Assembly (NCBI RefSeq): GCF_936943645.1
Contig: NZ_CAKZJO010000066.1
Span: forward strand, 1-58,350
Direction of reading: 5' to 3'
DNA: 58,350 nt
Source: an uncultured Bradyrhizobium sp.
Lineage (GTDB): Bacteria; Pseudomonadota; Alphaproteobacteria; Rhizobiales; Xanthobacteraceae
Below, piece after piece: positions 50,772-58,350 of this stretch. The notes beneath the pieces were generated by a model. It did no database searches, had not been told where the DNA came from, and saw nothing but the letters and a program-made list of their open reading frames with translations. The position numbers and the translations under genes are program-made. The first letter of the stretch is position 1; every line of letters starts with the position of its first letter.

Positions 50772-52463
50772 ATGGGAACATTGGTTCTGCTCGATCTGAT
50801 GGGCGGCGTGGCATTGTTGCTGTGGGGCCTGCACATGGTCCACAGCGGGATTCTCCGCGCCTTCGGTCCCGACCTCAGGCGGCTGCTCGGCAAGGCGCTG
50901 AGCAACCGCGTCAGCGCCTTCGCCGCCGGCCTCGGGCTCACCGCCCTGCTCCAGAGCAGCACGGCGACCGCCCTGATCACCAGCTCGTTCGCGGCCGAGG
51001 GTCTTGTCAGCCTCGCCGCCGCGCTTGCCATCATGCTCGGGGCCAATGTCGGCACCACGCTGATCGTGCAGGTGCTGTCGTTCAACATCGCGGCCGTTGC
51101 GCCGGTGCTGTTCGTGCTCGGCCTCGTCGCCTTCCGCTCCGGCCCGCGCTCGCGGATCAAGGACATCGGCCGCGTCTGCATCGGCCTCGGCCTGATGCTG
51201 CTCTCGCTGCACATCCTGCTCGATACGCTCGCGCCGGCCGAGAACGCGCCCGGCGTGCGCGTGGTGATGTCGGCCATCACGGGCGATCCGGTCCTGTGCA
51301 TCGTCATCGCCGCCCTCGTCACCTGGGCCGTGCATTCGAGCGTCGCCAGCGTGCTCCTGATCATGTCGCTGGCCTATTCGCAATTCATCACGCCCTACGC
51401 GGCGATGGCGCTGGTGCTCGGAGCCAATCTCGGCAGCGCCATCAATCCCGTATTCGAGGGTGCCAAGCGCGACGATGCCGCAAGCTATCGCCTGCCGGTC
51501 GGCAATCTCGTCAACCGTGTGGTCGGGATTGCGCTCGTCCTGCCCTTCCTGGGCACCATCGCCGAGCACATGCACGCCTGGCAGCCCGATCTCGCCAAGA
51601 TGACGGCGGCTTTCCACATCGCCTTCAATGTCGGCACGGCCGTCGTCTTCATCGGCCTGCTCGACGTCATGTCGCGCCTGCTCACCCGCCTCTTGCCGGA
51701 TCGCGTGCAGGAGGCGGACCCGGCCAAGCCGCGCTATCTCGACGAGACCGCGCTGGAGACACCGTCGCTGGCCCTCGCCGACGCCGCCCGCGAGACGCTG
51801 CGGATGGGCGATCTCGTCGAGGTCATGCTGCGCAAGGTGATGGCCGCGATGATGACTGGCGACCGTGCGCTGGTCGACCAGGTCTCCAAGATGGACAATT
51901 TCGTCGACGGTCTCGACGAGGCCATCAAGCTCTACGTGACCAAGCTGATGCGGGGCAGCCTCGACGAGAGCGAAGGACGGCGCGCGATGGAGATCATCTC
52001 CTTCGCCATCAATCTCGAGCATATCGGCGACATCATCGACAAGAGCCTGAGCGAGCTCGCCACCAAGAAGATCAAGCGGCGTTTCCAGTTCTCGGCGGAG
52101 GGGGCCGACGAGCTCGCCGCCTTCCACAAGCGCACGATGGACTCCCTGCGGATCGCCTTCGGCGTCTTCATGTCGGGCGATGCCAACGAGGCGCGCAAGC
52201 TGTTGGTGGAAAAGACCGCGCTGCGCAACACCGAGCTCGCCGCGGTGGAGCGTCACCTCGACCGCCTGCGCGAGGGCCGTCCCGAAACCATCGAAACCAC
52301 GTCACTGCATCTCGACGTGCTGCGCGACCTCAGGCGCATCCACTCGCACATCTGCTCGGTCGCCTATCCCGTGCTGGACGCGGCCGGCGTGCCCTATCGC
52401 AGGACCGAGGCGGAGACGGCCGCCCTGCCCGCCCCGGGTGCGGCCTCGGCAGTGCCGCGCTAG
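50772..52463 (+). CDS. Na/Pi-cotransporter family protein with C-terminal PhoU domain
   Basis: A 563-aa protein. The N-terminal ~310 residues hold two inverted NptA/YjbB-type repeats, with the QSST signature in 'TALLQSSTATALITSSF', a degenerate counterpart in 'AVHSSVASVLLIMSL', and 'GANVGTT'/'GANLGSA' loops. Residues ~330-540 are a helical PhoU-like domain ('LVDQVSKMDNFVDGLDEAIKLYVTKL'). Such proteins move phosphate, often outward in bacteria. It stands alone, converging on the LAB_N gene with only 8 bp between stops. Confidence 0.92.
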   Translation: MGTLVLLDLMGGVALLLWGLHMVHSGILRAFGPDLRRLLGKALSNRVSAFAAGLGLTALLQSSTATALITSSFAAEGLVSLAAALAIMLGANVGTTLIVQVLSFNIAAVAPVLFVLGLVAFRSGPRSRIKDIGRVCIGLGLMLLSLHILLDTLAPAENAPGVRVVMSAITGDPVLCIVIAALVTWAVHSSVASVLLIMSLAYSQFITPYAAMALVLGANLGSAINPVFEGAKRDDAASYRLPVGNLVNRVVGIALVLPFLGTIAEHMHAWQPDLAKMTAAFHIAFNVGTAVVFIGLLDVMSRLLTRLLPDRVQEADPAKPRYLDETALETPSLALADAARETLRMGDLVEVMLRKVMAAMMTGDRALVDQVSKMDNFVDGLDEAIKLYVTKLMRGSLDESEGRRAMEIISFAINLEHIGDIIDKSLSELATKKIKRRFQFSAEGADELAAFHKRTMDSLRIAFGVFMSGDANEARKLLVEKTALRNTELAAVERHLDRLREGRPETIETTSLHLDVLRDLRRIHSHICSVAYPVLDAAGVPYRRTEAETAALPAPGAASAVPR

Positions 52464-52471
52464 CGCCCCGC

Positions 52472-52810
52472 TCACCGCTCCAGCGTCTTCGACGCCTTGC
52501 CGCGGTTCTTGAGGATCAGCATGATGTTGCGGATATAGATCACCGTCGCCAGCGATTGTCCGAGGATGATGACCGGCTCGCGCTTCACGACGCCGTAGAC
52601 CAGCGTCATCAGCCCGCCGCCCATCGAGCAGAACCAGAACGCCATCGGCACCACGCTGTTGCCGGCGCGCTCGCTCGCGATCCACTGCACCAGGAAGCGC
52701 GCGGTGAAGAACAGCTGCGCGACGAGGCCGAAGGCCAGCCAGAAATCGAACTTGGCGACGAAGACGTCGTAGAGATAGTTGCTCAGCGCCTGACCGTATT
52801 GGATGATCAT
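52472..52810 (-). CDS. Lipid-A-disaccharide synthase N-terminal-domain (LAB_N) protein
   Basis: A 112-aa membrane protein with three likely helices (about 22-44, 53-74 and 80-98). It carries the LAB_N signature 'AQLFFTARFLVQWIASERAGNSVVPMAFWFCSMGGGLMTLVYG'. It is a free-standing LAB_N domain, not LpxB. Such proteins are repeatedly found next to ArnC/ArnT-like genes and may help in undecaprenyl-phosphate-sugar flipping or transfer; this is by association. It overlaps the GT2 gene by 4 bp (ATGA). Confidence 0.88.
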   Translation of the reverse strand: MIIQYGQALSNYLYDVFVAKFDFWLAFGLVAQLFFTARFLVQWIASERAGNSVVPMAFWFCSMGGGLMTLVYGVVKREPVIILGQSLATVIYIRNIMLILKNRGKASKTLER

Positions 52811-53565
52811 GCGTTCACCTCAGTCACTTCTGGCGTCGGCTTCTTGCGGCGGATCAGCCACCACACGCCGGCGAGATCCATGATTCCGATCCACAGCCGG
52901 TCGAAGAAGCCGTAGTTCGACACGCCGGAATGGCGCGGCCGGTCGATCACGTCGACATAGGCGATGGCGTAGCCTTCGCGGCGGACCAGCGCCGGCAGGA
53001 AGCGATGCAGCCCGTCGAAATAGGGCATCATCAGGAAGACCTCGCGCCGGAACGCTTTCAGCCCGCAGCCGGTATCGCGCGTGCCGTCCTTCAGGATGGC
53101 GTTGCGGACGCCGTTCGCCACGCGAGACTGGAATTTCTTGAAGCCGGTATCCTTGCGTCCGACGCGCTGGCCGGCGGCGAGGCCGACGCGCCCTTCTCCC
53201 TTCTCGACCGCTGCGATCAGGTCGGGCAGAAAGGCCGGATTGTTCTGGCCGTCGCCGTCGAGGGTTGCCACGATCCCCCCGCGCGCTGCGCGCACGCCGC
53301 TGCGCACCGCCGCGGATTGGCCGCCCGACTTGGCATGGCGGAGCTGTCGCAGATTGCCCCGTTGCGCCATCAGCGCCGCGAGCCGTTCGCCTGTCGCATC
53401 GGTCGAGCCGTCGTTGACGTAGATGATCTCGTAGGCCCAGCGACCATCGAGTGCCGCGCCGATCTCCGCGATCAGCGGCGCGATGTTGTCGGCTTCGTTG
53501 CGTACGGGAACGACGATGGAAACCGAAGGCTGGGACGTCGACAAATCAAAGCTCGTGGTTGGCAT
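52807..53565 (-). CDS. GT2 glycosyltransferase, ArnC / dolichol-phosphate-mannose-synthase-like
   Basis: A 252-aa family 2 glycosyltransferase. 'VSIVVPVRNEADNIAPLIAEI' opens the nucleotide-binding fold, 'YVNDGSTDATGERLAAL' follows, and 'ATLDGDGQNNPAFLPDLI' supplies the DxD metal site. 'RDTGCGLKAFRREVF' is typical of polyprenyl-phosphate glycosyltransferases. It probably loads a sugar onto undecaprenyl phosphate for the GT39 enzyme encoded upstream. It lacks the two C-terminal membrane helices of E. coli ArnC, having at most one weak hydrophobic segment. The gene is coupled to LAB_N. Confidence 0.9.
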   Translation of the reverse strand: MPTTSFDLSTSQPSVSIVVPVRNEADNIAPLIAEIGAALDGRWAYEIIYVNDGSTDATGERLAALMAQRGNLRQLRHAKSGGQSAAVRSGVRAARGGIVATLDGDGQNNPAFLPDLIAAVEKGEGRVGLAAGQRVGRKDTGFKKFQSRVANGVRNAILKDGTRDTGCGLKAFRREVFLMMPYFDGLHRFLPALVRREGYAIAYVDVIDRPRHSGVSNYGFFDRLWIGIMDLAGVWWLIRRKKPTPEVTEVNA

Positions 53566-53610
53566 TGGCCTGCCCCAGGGGAACCAAGGGTCCCCGGCAG
53601 GCAGCCGCTT

Positions 53611-54456
53611 TTATGGGGCGGATGCCCCGTGGGCAACCCTTTTGAGGCGGCCCGAGACCGCCCCCGGGAGAGGCACGATGGTGCCGTCGGCGCGGATGGC
53701 AAAGCCCAGCCGCCGAGCCGCAAACCAGTAGCGAACCGCCATGGCGCCGACCATGCCGACCAGGGCACCGGCCACGACGTCGCTCGGGTGATGCGCGAGC
53801 AGCACCAGGCGGGTCAGCACGATCACGATTGCGTAAGTGAACATGAACACGCGCAGGCGTGGCCACAACGCCGAGACCGCAAACGCCAGCGCGAACGCTG
53901 CCACGGCGTGGCCCGACGGCAGGCTGGCATAGGCGCCGCTCCCCTCGAACGGCACGAAGTTGAAGGGATTGGCCTTGCCGCCGACAAACGGACGTCCGCG
54001 CCCGATGATGTATTTCAGGATCTCCGCGGCGAGCGCCGACACGGCAATCGACAGAAACAGGAATTGCACGCGCGTGCCGAACCCGAGCAGCAGCGTGCGC
54101 CGTGTGCCGTGCAGCCCTGCCGCAACGAGCGCCAGCACCACCAGGGCAGCTCCCAGCGCGATGAGCAGATACTCGTCCTTGCCGAAATCGGTGAGGATAC
54201 GGATCGGCCACAGGCCGGGCGTGCCGCGCGCCGGCATTAGCTGGATCTCGGTTTGGTCGAAGGCGAGCATCAGCACGATGACGAGCGCCGCCCCCGCCGC
54301 GCTGAGCCACAGCGAATGCCGCGCCAGCTTTCGGGCGGCCTCGGCGCGTCGCGAATGCGAGGGCGTGCGCACGAGCTGGGCCAGCGCGCGGCCCGACACG
54401 GCGAGCAATTGCGCAGGATAGCCCGGACGTCGTGCGGGGCTGGTCGTGCCAGGCAT
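53611..54456 (-). CDS. PAP2-family membrane phosphatase
   Basis: A 281-aa polytopic phosphatase. The three PAP2 motifs are present: KYIIGRGRP (KX6RP-like), PSGHA, and 'TRLVLLAHHPSD' (R-x5-H-x3-D). About six membrane helices are likely. In this operon it could dephosphorylate lipid A (LpxE/LpxF role) or recycle undecaprenyl pyrophosphate; the sequence alone does not decide. It ends 45 bp before the GT2 gene and starts 1 bp before the stop of the GT39 gene. Confidence 0.9.
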   Translation of the reverse strand: MPGTTSPARRPGYPAQLLAVSGRALAQLVRTPSHSRRAEAARKLARHSLWLSAAGAALVIVLMLAFDQTEIQLMPARGTPGLWPIRILTDFGKDEYLLIALGAALVVLALVAAGLHGTRRTLLLGFGTRVQFLFLSIAVSALAAEILKYIIGRGRPFVGGKANPFNFVPFEGSGAYASLPSGHAVAAFALAFAVSALWPRLRVFMFTYAIVIVLTRLVLLAHHPSDVVAGALVGMVGAMAVRYWFAARRLGFAIRADGTIVPLPGAVSGRLKRVAHGASAP

Positions 54457-54457
54457 C

Positions 54458-56200
54458 CTATTCGGTGCCTTCCGAGCGGAAGATCGCGATCGAGATCGCG
54501 CGGCCTTGCGAGAAATTGTAACCGTCGATGCGGGTGCCGACCTTGTAGCGGAGCCCGATCGCCTCGGCGCGCTGCACGAAGCTGCGCTCCGAGCGTTGCT
54601 CGATCAGCGCGAAGCGGCAGCTTCCCTGCCGCAGGAAGTCTGCCGCGCCCGAGCCGTCGGTGAGCATTGTCTGGGTGCCCGTCAGGAAGACGAGGCTCGG
54701 CTCGTGATAGCCGGCCGCCGCCGCCTTCGGCCCGACGCAGGTGACGTTGCGAAGTGCGCGTGCGACCTCGATGCTCGGGAATAGCGGCGTCAGAGACGGC
54801 AGCACGATGCCGTAGACCGTCACCGCCAGCATCAGCGCGGCGACCAGCGCATTGAGCAGCGACCGCTCGGCGCGGTTGGAATCGAACAGCCACCATGCGA
54901 ACAGCCCGAAGATCAGCGACGCCGCGATGAACGGCCAGGCCACAAACGCCGGCTGCCGCGTCAGCACCACCGCGCCGACCACGGCGATGATCGAAGCCGC
55001 CACAGGGATCGCAAACCACCACGCCGAGCCGCGCGCCAGCCATGAGCGCGACAGCACGTTCCGCTCCACCGCGCCGGCGGTGAGAATGGCGATCGCCGGA
55101 TAGAGCGGCAGCACGTAATGCGGCAGCTTGGTCAGCACCGCCTCGAACACGATCCAGGACGGGATCAGCCAGGCCAGCAGGAACTGGGCGCCCGGCTCGC
55201 GCCGCGCCCGCCACACCGCGGGCGCCGCCATTGCCGCCAGCGGTGCGCCCGGCCAGAACGTAATCCAGAACAGCGCCAGATACATGCCGGGCGGCGCGCC
55301 GTGGGATTCCTGGGCGCCCAACTTGCTCAGCATATCGCCGCCGACGGAGTCCGCAAAGAAGGCATCGCCCGCGCGCCAGAAGATCGCGACGAACCAGGGC
55401 AGCACCAGCACCAGCATCCACATCAGGCCCCAGACCGGCCGCAGCTTCCACAGCCAGGAGGCATCGCGGTCCTGGATCGCGAGCGCGACGATGGTCAGCC
55501 CCGCGAACATCAGGATCAGCGGCCCCTTGATCAGGATGCCGACAGCAAGCGCGCTCCAGAAGATTGCGGGCCAGCTCCAGGGCGGATGCGTCTCGTCCTC
55601 GGCGCGCTGCCAGGAGAGGTAAGCCCGCGCCATCGCGCCCATGGCCGCCGTCACGCAAAACAGCAGCATGGCGTCGGTCTTGGCGAGCCGCGCCTCGACG
55701 CCGAGCAGCACGGAAGCGCACATCAGGAGCGCGGCCAGCACCGCGGCACGCCGCGTGACGAAGCCGAGCGCGGCCCAATAGGTCATCAGCACCGCGCCGA
55801 TCGCCCCGAACAGCGACGGCAGCCGGTACACCCAGATACGCAATTCGGCCTTCGGCAGCTTCAGCGCCGAGGCAGCTTCAACCGCAACCGACTGCAACCA
55901 GTAGATGCCGACCGGCTTTTTGTAGCGGACGTCCTCCTGGAAGCGGATATCGACATAGTCGCCGCTCTCGACCATCTGCTTGGTGGCCTGGGCGAACCGC
56001 GCCTCGTCGCGATCAACAGGCGGGATCGTGAAGAAGCCCGGCAGGAACAACAGCAGCGCGCACAGCAGCAGGAAGGCGACGGCGCGGGCATGGCTGGCCG
56101 TGGCGATGTCGAGCATGCTTACGAGTCGGCTGCCCGGATTTACAGGCGATTTCGGCTCGCGGGGCGCTCCAAAACGGGGGCTGGGATAGGTCTCGGCCAT
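54458..56200 (-). CDS. GT39 lipid-linked glycosyltransferase, ArnT-like
   Basis: A 580-aa integral-membrane transferase with about 11-12 helices. The first periplasmic loop carries the PMT/ArnT motif 'PPVDRDEARFAQATKQMVESGDYVDIRFQEDVRYKKPVGIYWLQ', including the catalytic DE pair. It should transfer a sugar from undecaprenyl phosphate to lipid A or another envelope glycan. Bradyrhizobium lipid A is known to carry mannose and galacturonic acid, making these candidate products; the specificity is not visible in the sequence. The soluble C-terminal part is shorter than the membrane part, as in the family. It lies 51 bp after pbpC on the same strand. Confidence 0.9.
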   Translation of the reverse strand: MAETYPSPRFGAPREPKSPVNPGSRLVSMLDIATASHARAVAFLLLCALLLFLPGFFTIPPVDRDEARFAQATKQMVESGDYVDIRFQEDVRYKKPVGIYWLQSVAVEAASALKLPKAELRIWVYRLPSLFGAIGAVLMTYWAALGFVTRRAAVLAALLMCASVLLGVEARLAKTDAMLLFCVTAAMGAMARAYLSWQRAEDETHPPWSWPAIFWSALAVGILIKGPLILMFAGLTIVALAIQDRDASWLWKLRPVWGLMWMLVLVLPWFVAIFWRAGDAFFADSVGGDMLSKLGAQESHGAPPGMYLALFWITFWPGAPLAAMAAPAVWRARREPGAQFLLAWLIPSWIVFEAVLTKLPHYVLPLYPAIAILTAGAVERNVLSRSWLARGSAWWFAIPVAASIIAVVGAVVLTRQPAFVAWPFIAASLIFGLFAWWLFDSNRAERSLLNALVAALMLAVTVYGIVLPSLTPLFPSIEVARALRNVTCVGPKAAAAGYHEPSLVFLTGTQTMLTDGSGAADFLRQGSCRFALIEQRSERSFVQRAEAIGLRYKVGTRIDGYNFSQGRAISIAIFRSEGTE

Positions 56201-56251
56201 TGGTTCCGCTTACGCTGAAACCGCCATTCCGACAACCGGTTAAGGCCAAGG

Positions 56252-58350
56252 TCACTGAATTCGAATGACGACTGTGTCCGCGGCGCCCGTAGCGTCGATC
56301 ACGGTGAGCCGCGCAAAGCCCGGACCAGGAGGATCGATCAAGCGCTGGCGACGGCCGTCGATTTCGCCAAGCGCCGTGCCGTTAACCATGACGGTCATGG
56401 GCAGCACGCCGCCGGCGACCTTGACCGGCATCGCTGCGCTCTCCGGGCCTCCGGACCGATCGACATCGATCCGCGAGCCGTTCAGCGGAAACTGGATATG
56501 CAGCGCCTGCTCGCGGCCGGTCCGCACCAGCTCTCCGACGGGGCGGAACCGCTTCAGCGGCAACGGCAGCTTGGCATTGCTGGCGACCAGGGTTCCCCTC
56601 GGCGGCTTCGGCAAGGGAGCGAGCGTCTTGCCGGTGCGGGCGAAGGCTTCGAACAGGATCGGTGCGGCGGCGACGCGCCCGATCAGGCCCGGAACCGGCG
56701 CGCCGTCGGGCCGGCCGACCCAGACGCCGATGGTCATCCGGCCGTCGAACCCGACCGACCAGGCATCGCGATAGCCGTAGGAGGTGCCGGTCTTGAAGGC
56801 GATGCGGTTGTGAGCGGCGTTCTCCGGCGGCGGCGTGCCCAGCAGCACATTGCCGACTTGCCACGCCGCGACGGGATCCAGAAGGCGGAGCGTCTCGCGG
56901 TCGTCCTTGTCCGCCATAATCTCGCGCAGCGGCTTGGTGGTGCCGAGGCGGGCGAAGCCCGCGTAGAGCTGGGCGAGATCCTGCAGCGTCACGCCGACGC
57001 CGCCGAGACCCATGGCGAGCCCCGGCGCTTCGTCCTTGGGCAGAACCAGATTGCCGCCGGCTTGGCGCAGCCGCGAGGCCAGCCGACTCGAGCCGACGCG
57101 GTCGAGCAGCACGATCGCCGGCACGTTCAACGACAATTGCAGCGCCTTCCTCACGGGCACCGTGCCCTGGAAGGTCATGTCGAAATTTTCCGGCGCGTAG
57201 GAGCCGAAGCGGACGGGACGATCGTCGATCAGGCTTTCCGGATGGACGAAGCCGTCCTCGAAGGCGAGCCCGTAGATGAAGGGTTTCAGCGTCGAGCCCG
57301 GCGAGCGGATCGCGCGGGTCATGTCAACCTGCCCCGCCCGGCTTTCGTCGAAATAATCGGCTGAACCGACGCGGGCGAGCACATCCCCGCTTTCATTGTC
57401 GACCACGATGATGCCGACCGAAATATTGGGTCCGAGCGCAATGGCGCGGTCGCGTGCCAGCGGCTCCAGCACCTTCTGCAAGTTCGCATCGAGCGTGAGC
57501 TTGATGACCGGCTTGTCCTTCACCGTCGACAACGCGGTGTCGGACGCATGCGGCGCCAGGATCGGCATCGGCTTGCGCAGCTTTGGCACGGGCACGGCCT
57601 TGGCCAGCTTTGCATCGTCTGCGCTGACCACATTCTCCTCGACCATGCGGTCGAGCACGCGGTCGCGGGCCTTGCGCGCGGCCTCGGGATGGCGGTCGAG
57701 CCGGCGCGTCTCCGGCGATTGCGGCAGCGCCACCAGCAGCGCGGCTTCCGCCAGCGACAGGCGCTTCGGCTCCTTGCCGAGATAGCCGATCGAGGCGGCG
57801 CGGATGCCTTCGAGATTGCCGCCGTAGGGCGCCAGCGCGAGATAGAGATCGAGAATCTGCTCCTTGCTCAGGGTCCGCTCGATCTCGATGGCGCGCACCA
57901 TCTGCCGCAGCTTGGCGTAGAGCGAACGCTGCCGCCGCGGCTCCATCAGCCGCGCGAGCTGCATGCTGATGGTCGAGCCGCCCGAGACGATGTGGCCGCG
58001 CGTGCCGAGCTGCAAGGCGGCGCGACCCAGCGCCAGCGGGTCGATACCGTCATGGGCGTAGAAGCGCTGGTCCTCATAGGCGAGCAGCAGCTTCAGATAG
58101 GTCGGATCGACGTTGGCTTTGGCGTCGACCGGCAGCCGCCAGCGACCGTCGGCCATGGCGTAGGCCCGCAGCAGCTTGCCGTTGCGGTCGACGATGGTGG
58201 TGGAGACCTGGCGGGCCTCGTCGAGCGGGAGCGGACCGAGCGAGTAGACCCAGCCGACGAAGCCGATGATGGCGAGGATGAGGGTGACAGCTAGGGCGGA
58301 CAGGAGGCGAAAGGCAATCAGCCCTCTCCGCCCGTCATGGCCGGGCTTGA
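56252..58350 (-). CDS. pbpC: Penicillin-binding protein 1C (5' end cut by window edge)
   Basis: A bifunctional peptidoglycan synthase, partial. The frame stays open to the window end; translation upstream of the ATG at 58156 gives a membrane anchor ('LLSALAVTLILAIIGFVGWVYSL') and 'TTIVDRNGKLLRAY', both family features, so that ATG is internal. The transglycosylase part has 'LAYEDQRFYAHDGIDP' (catalytic Glu) and 'SGGSTISMQLARL'. The transpeptidase part has SxxK 'SPGSTLKPF', SxN 'LSLNV' and 'FKTGTSYGYRDAW'. The C-terminal PBP1C-specific domain ends at 56252. About 700 residues are visible. Confidence 0.93.
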   Translation of the reverse strand, partial: KPGHDGRRGLIAFRLLSALAVTLILAIIGFVGWVYSLGPLPLDEARQVSTTIVDRNGKLLRAYAMADGRWRLPVDAKANVDPTYLKLLLAYEDQRFYAHDGIDPLALGRAALQLGTRGHIVSGGSTISMQLARLMEPRRQRSLYAKLRQMVRAIEIERTLSKEQILDLYLALAPYGGNLEGIRAASIGYLGKEPKRLSLAEAALLVALPQSPETRRLDRHPEAARKARDRVLDRMVEENVVSADDAKLAKAVPVPKLRKPMPILAPHASDTALSTVKDKPVIKLTLDANLQKVLEPLARDRAIALGPNISVGIIVVDNESGDVLARVGSADYFDESRAGQVDMTRAIRSPGSTLKPFIYGLAFEDGFVHPESLIDDRPVRFGSYAPENFDMTFQGTVPVRKALQLSLNVPAIVLLDRVGSSRLASRLRQAGGNLVLPKDEAPGLAMGLGGVGVTLQDLAQLYAGFARLGTTKPLREIMADKDDRETLRLLDPVAAWQVGNVLLGTPPPENAAHNRIAFKTGTSYGYRDAWSVGFDGRMTIGVWVGRPDGAPVPGLIGRVAAAPILFEAFARTGKTLAPLPKPPRGTLVASNAKLPLPLKRFRPVGELVRTGREQALHIQFPLNGSRIDVDRSGGPESAAMPVKVAGGVLPMTVMVNGTALGEIDGRRQRLIDPPGPGFARLTVIDATGAADTVVIRIQ

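Noticed and set aside
50729..52915. A 728-codon plus-strand open frame overlapping the Na/Pi-cotransporter gene.
   Set aside because: Same strand but a different frame; low-complexity Arg/His-rich translation, while the overlapped frame encodes a clear NptA/PhoU protein.

Overview
The window looks like chromosome of a GC-rich alphaproteobacterium of the Bradyrhizobium/Rhodopseudomonas lineage. The evidence is the gene set (PopZ, RatA-LipA, an AapJQMP-type transporter, a Pcm-like gene beside TolC, YqiJ/flotillin, ArnT/ArnC-like lipid A genes), the codon use, and intergenic repeats that I remember as recurrent in Bradyrhizobium but could not check. Protein functions are read from motifs and family resemblance only; no database search was run.

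Layout. (1) 1-426: a structured intergenic repeat. (2) 427-5571, plus strand: a six-gene respiratory operon with two soluble or periplasmic c cytochromes, a 58-aa oxidase subunit IIa, subunits II and I of a ba3-type (B family) heme-copper oxidase, and an anchored diheme cytochrome c. (3) 5.6-14.6 kb: housekeeping genes (RatA-like, lipA, 3-methyladenine glycosylase, valS, popZ, a tolC-like factor, a divergent Pcm-like methyltransferase and a 59-aa ORF). (4) tRNA-Asn, a small secreted protein, then a three-gene membrane-stress operon read leftwards: a PspA-like protein with an unusual N-terminal extension, a YqiJ-like OB-fold membrane protein and a flotillin. (5) 19.1-20.9 kb: repeats, small orphan genes and tRNA-Cys. 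(6) A two-gene ABC-2 polysaccharide exporter, a DTW-domain tRNA modification enzyme, and a four-gene MdtABC-like RND efflux operon with its own NodT-type outer-membrane factor. (7) 32.5-36.3 kb: an atypical, AT-richer island with a small serine-hydrolase-like gene and, convergent and overlapping it, a membrane-anchored protein kinase. (8) cysK, then three tandem paralogues of a TPR/O-GlcNAc-transferase-like protein (about 7 kb), then an aapJQMP amino-acid ABC transporter divergent from metC. (9) A Na/Pi-cotransporter/PhoU protein, and a leftward envelope operon (pbpC, cut by the window edge; GT39 ArnT-like; PAP2 phosphatase; GT2 ArnC-like; lipid-A-disaccharide-synthase N-terminal-domain protein).

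The most unusual item is the gene at 17968-19122. Its first ~155 residues resemble the N-terminal, pre-RuvC part of IS200/IS605 OrfB/TnpB proteins, and the rest is PspA/IM30. At the junction lies an in-frame ATG with a near-perfect Shine-Dalgarno sequence, so the locus could make both a fusion and a plain PspA. An 11-bp-arm palindrome sits just before the first start. Next in interest are the kinase/hydrolase island, with a GAAC-N4-GTTC palindrome just upstream of the kinase, and the triplicated OGT-like genes, each with the same TTG start and leader.
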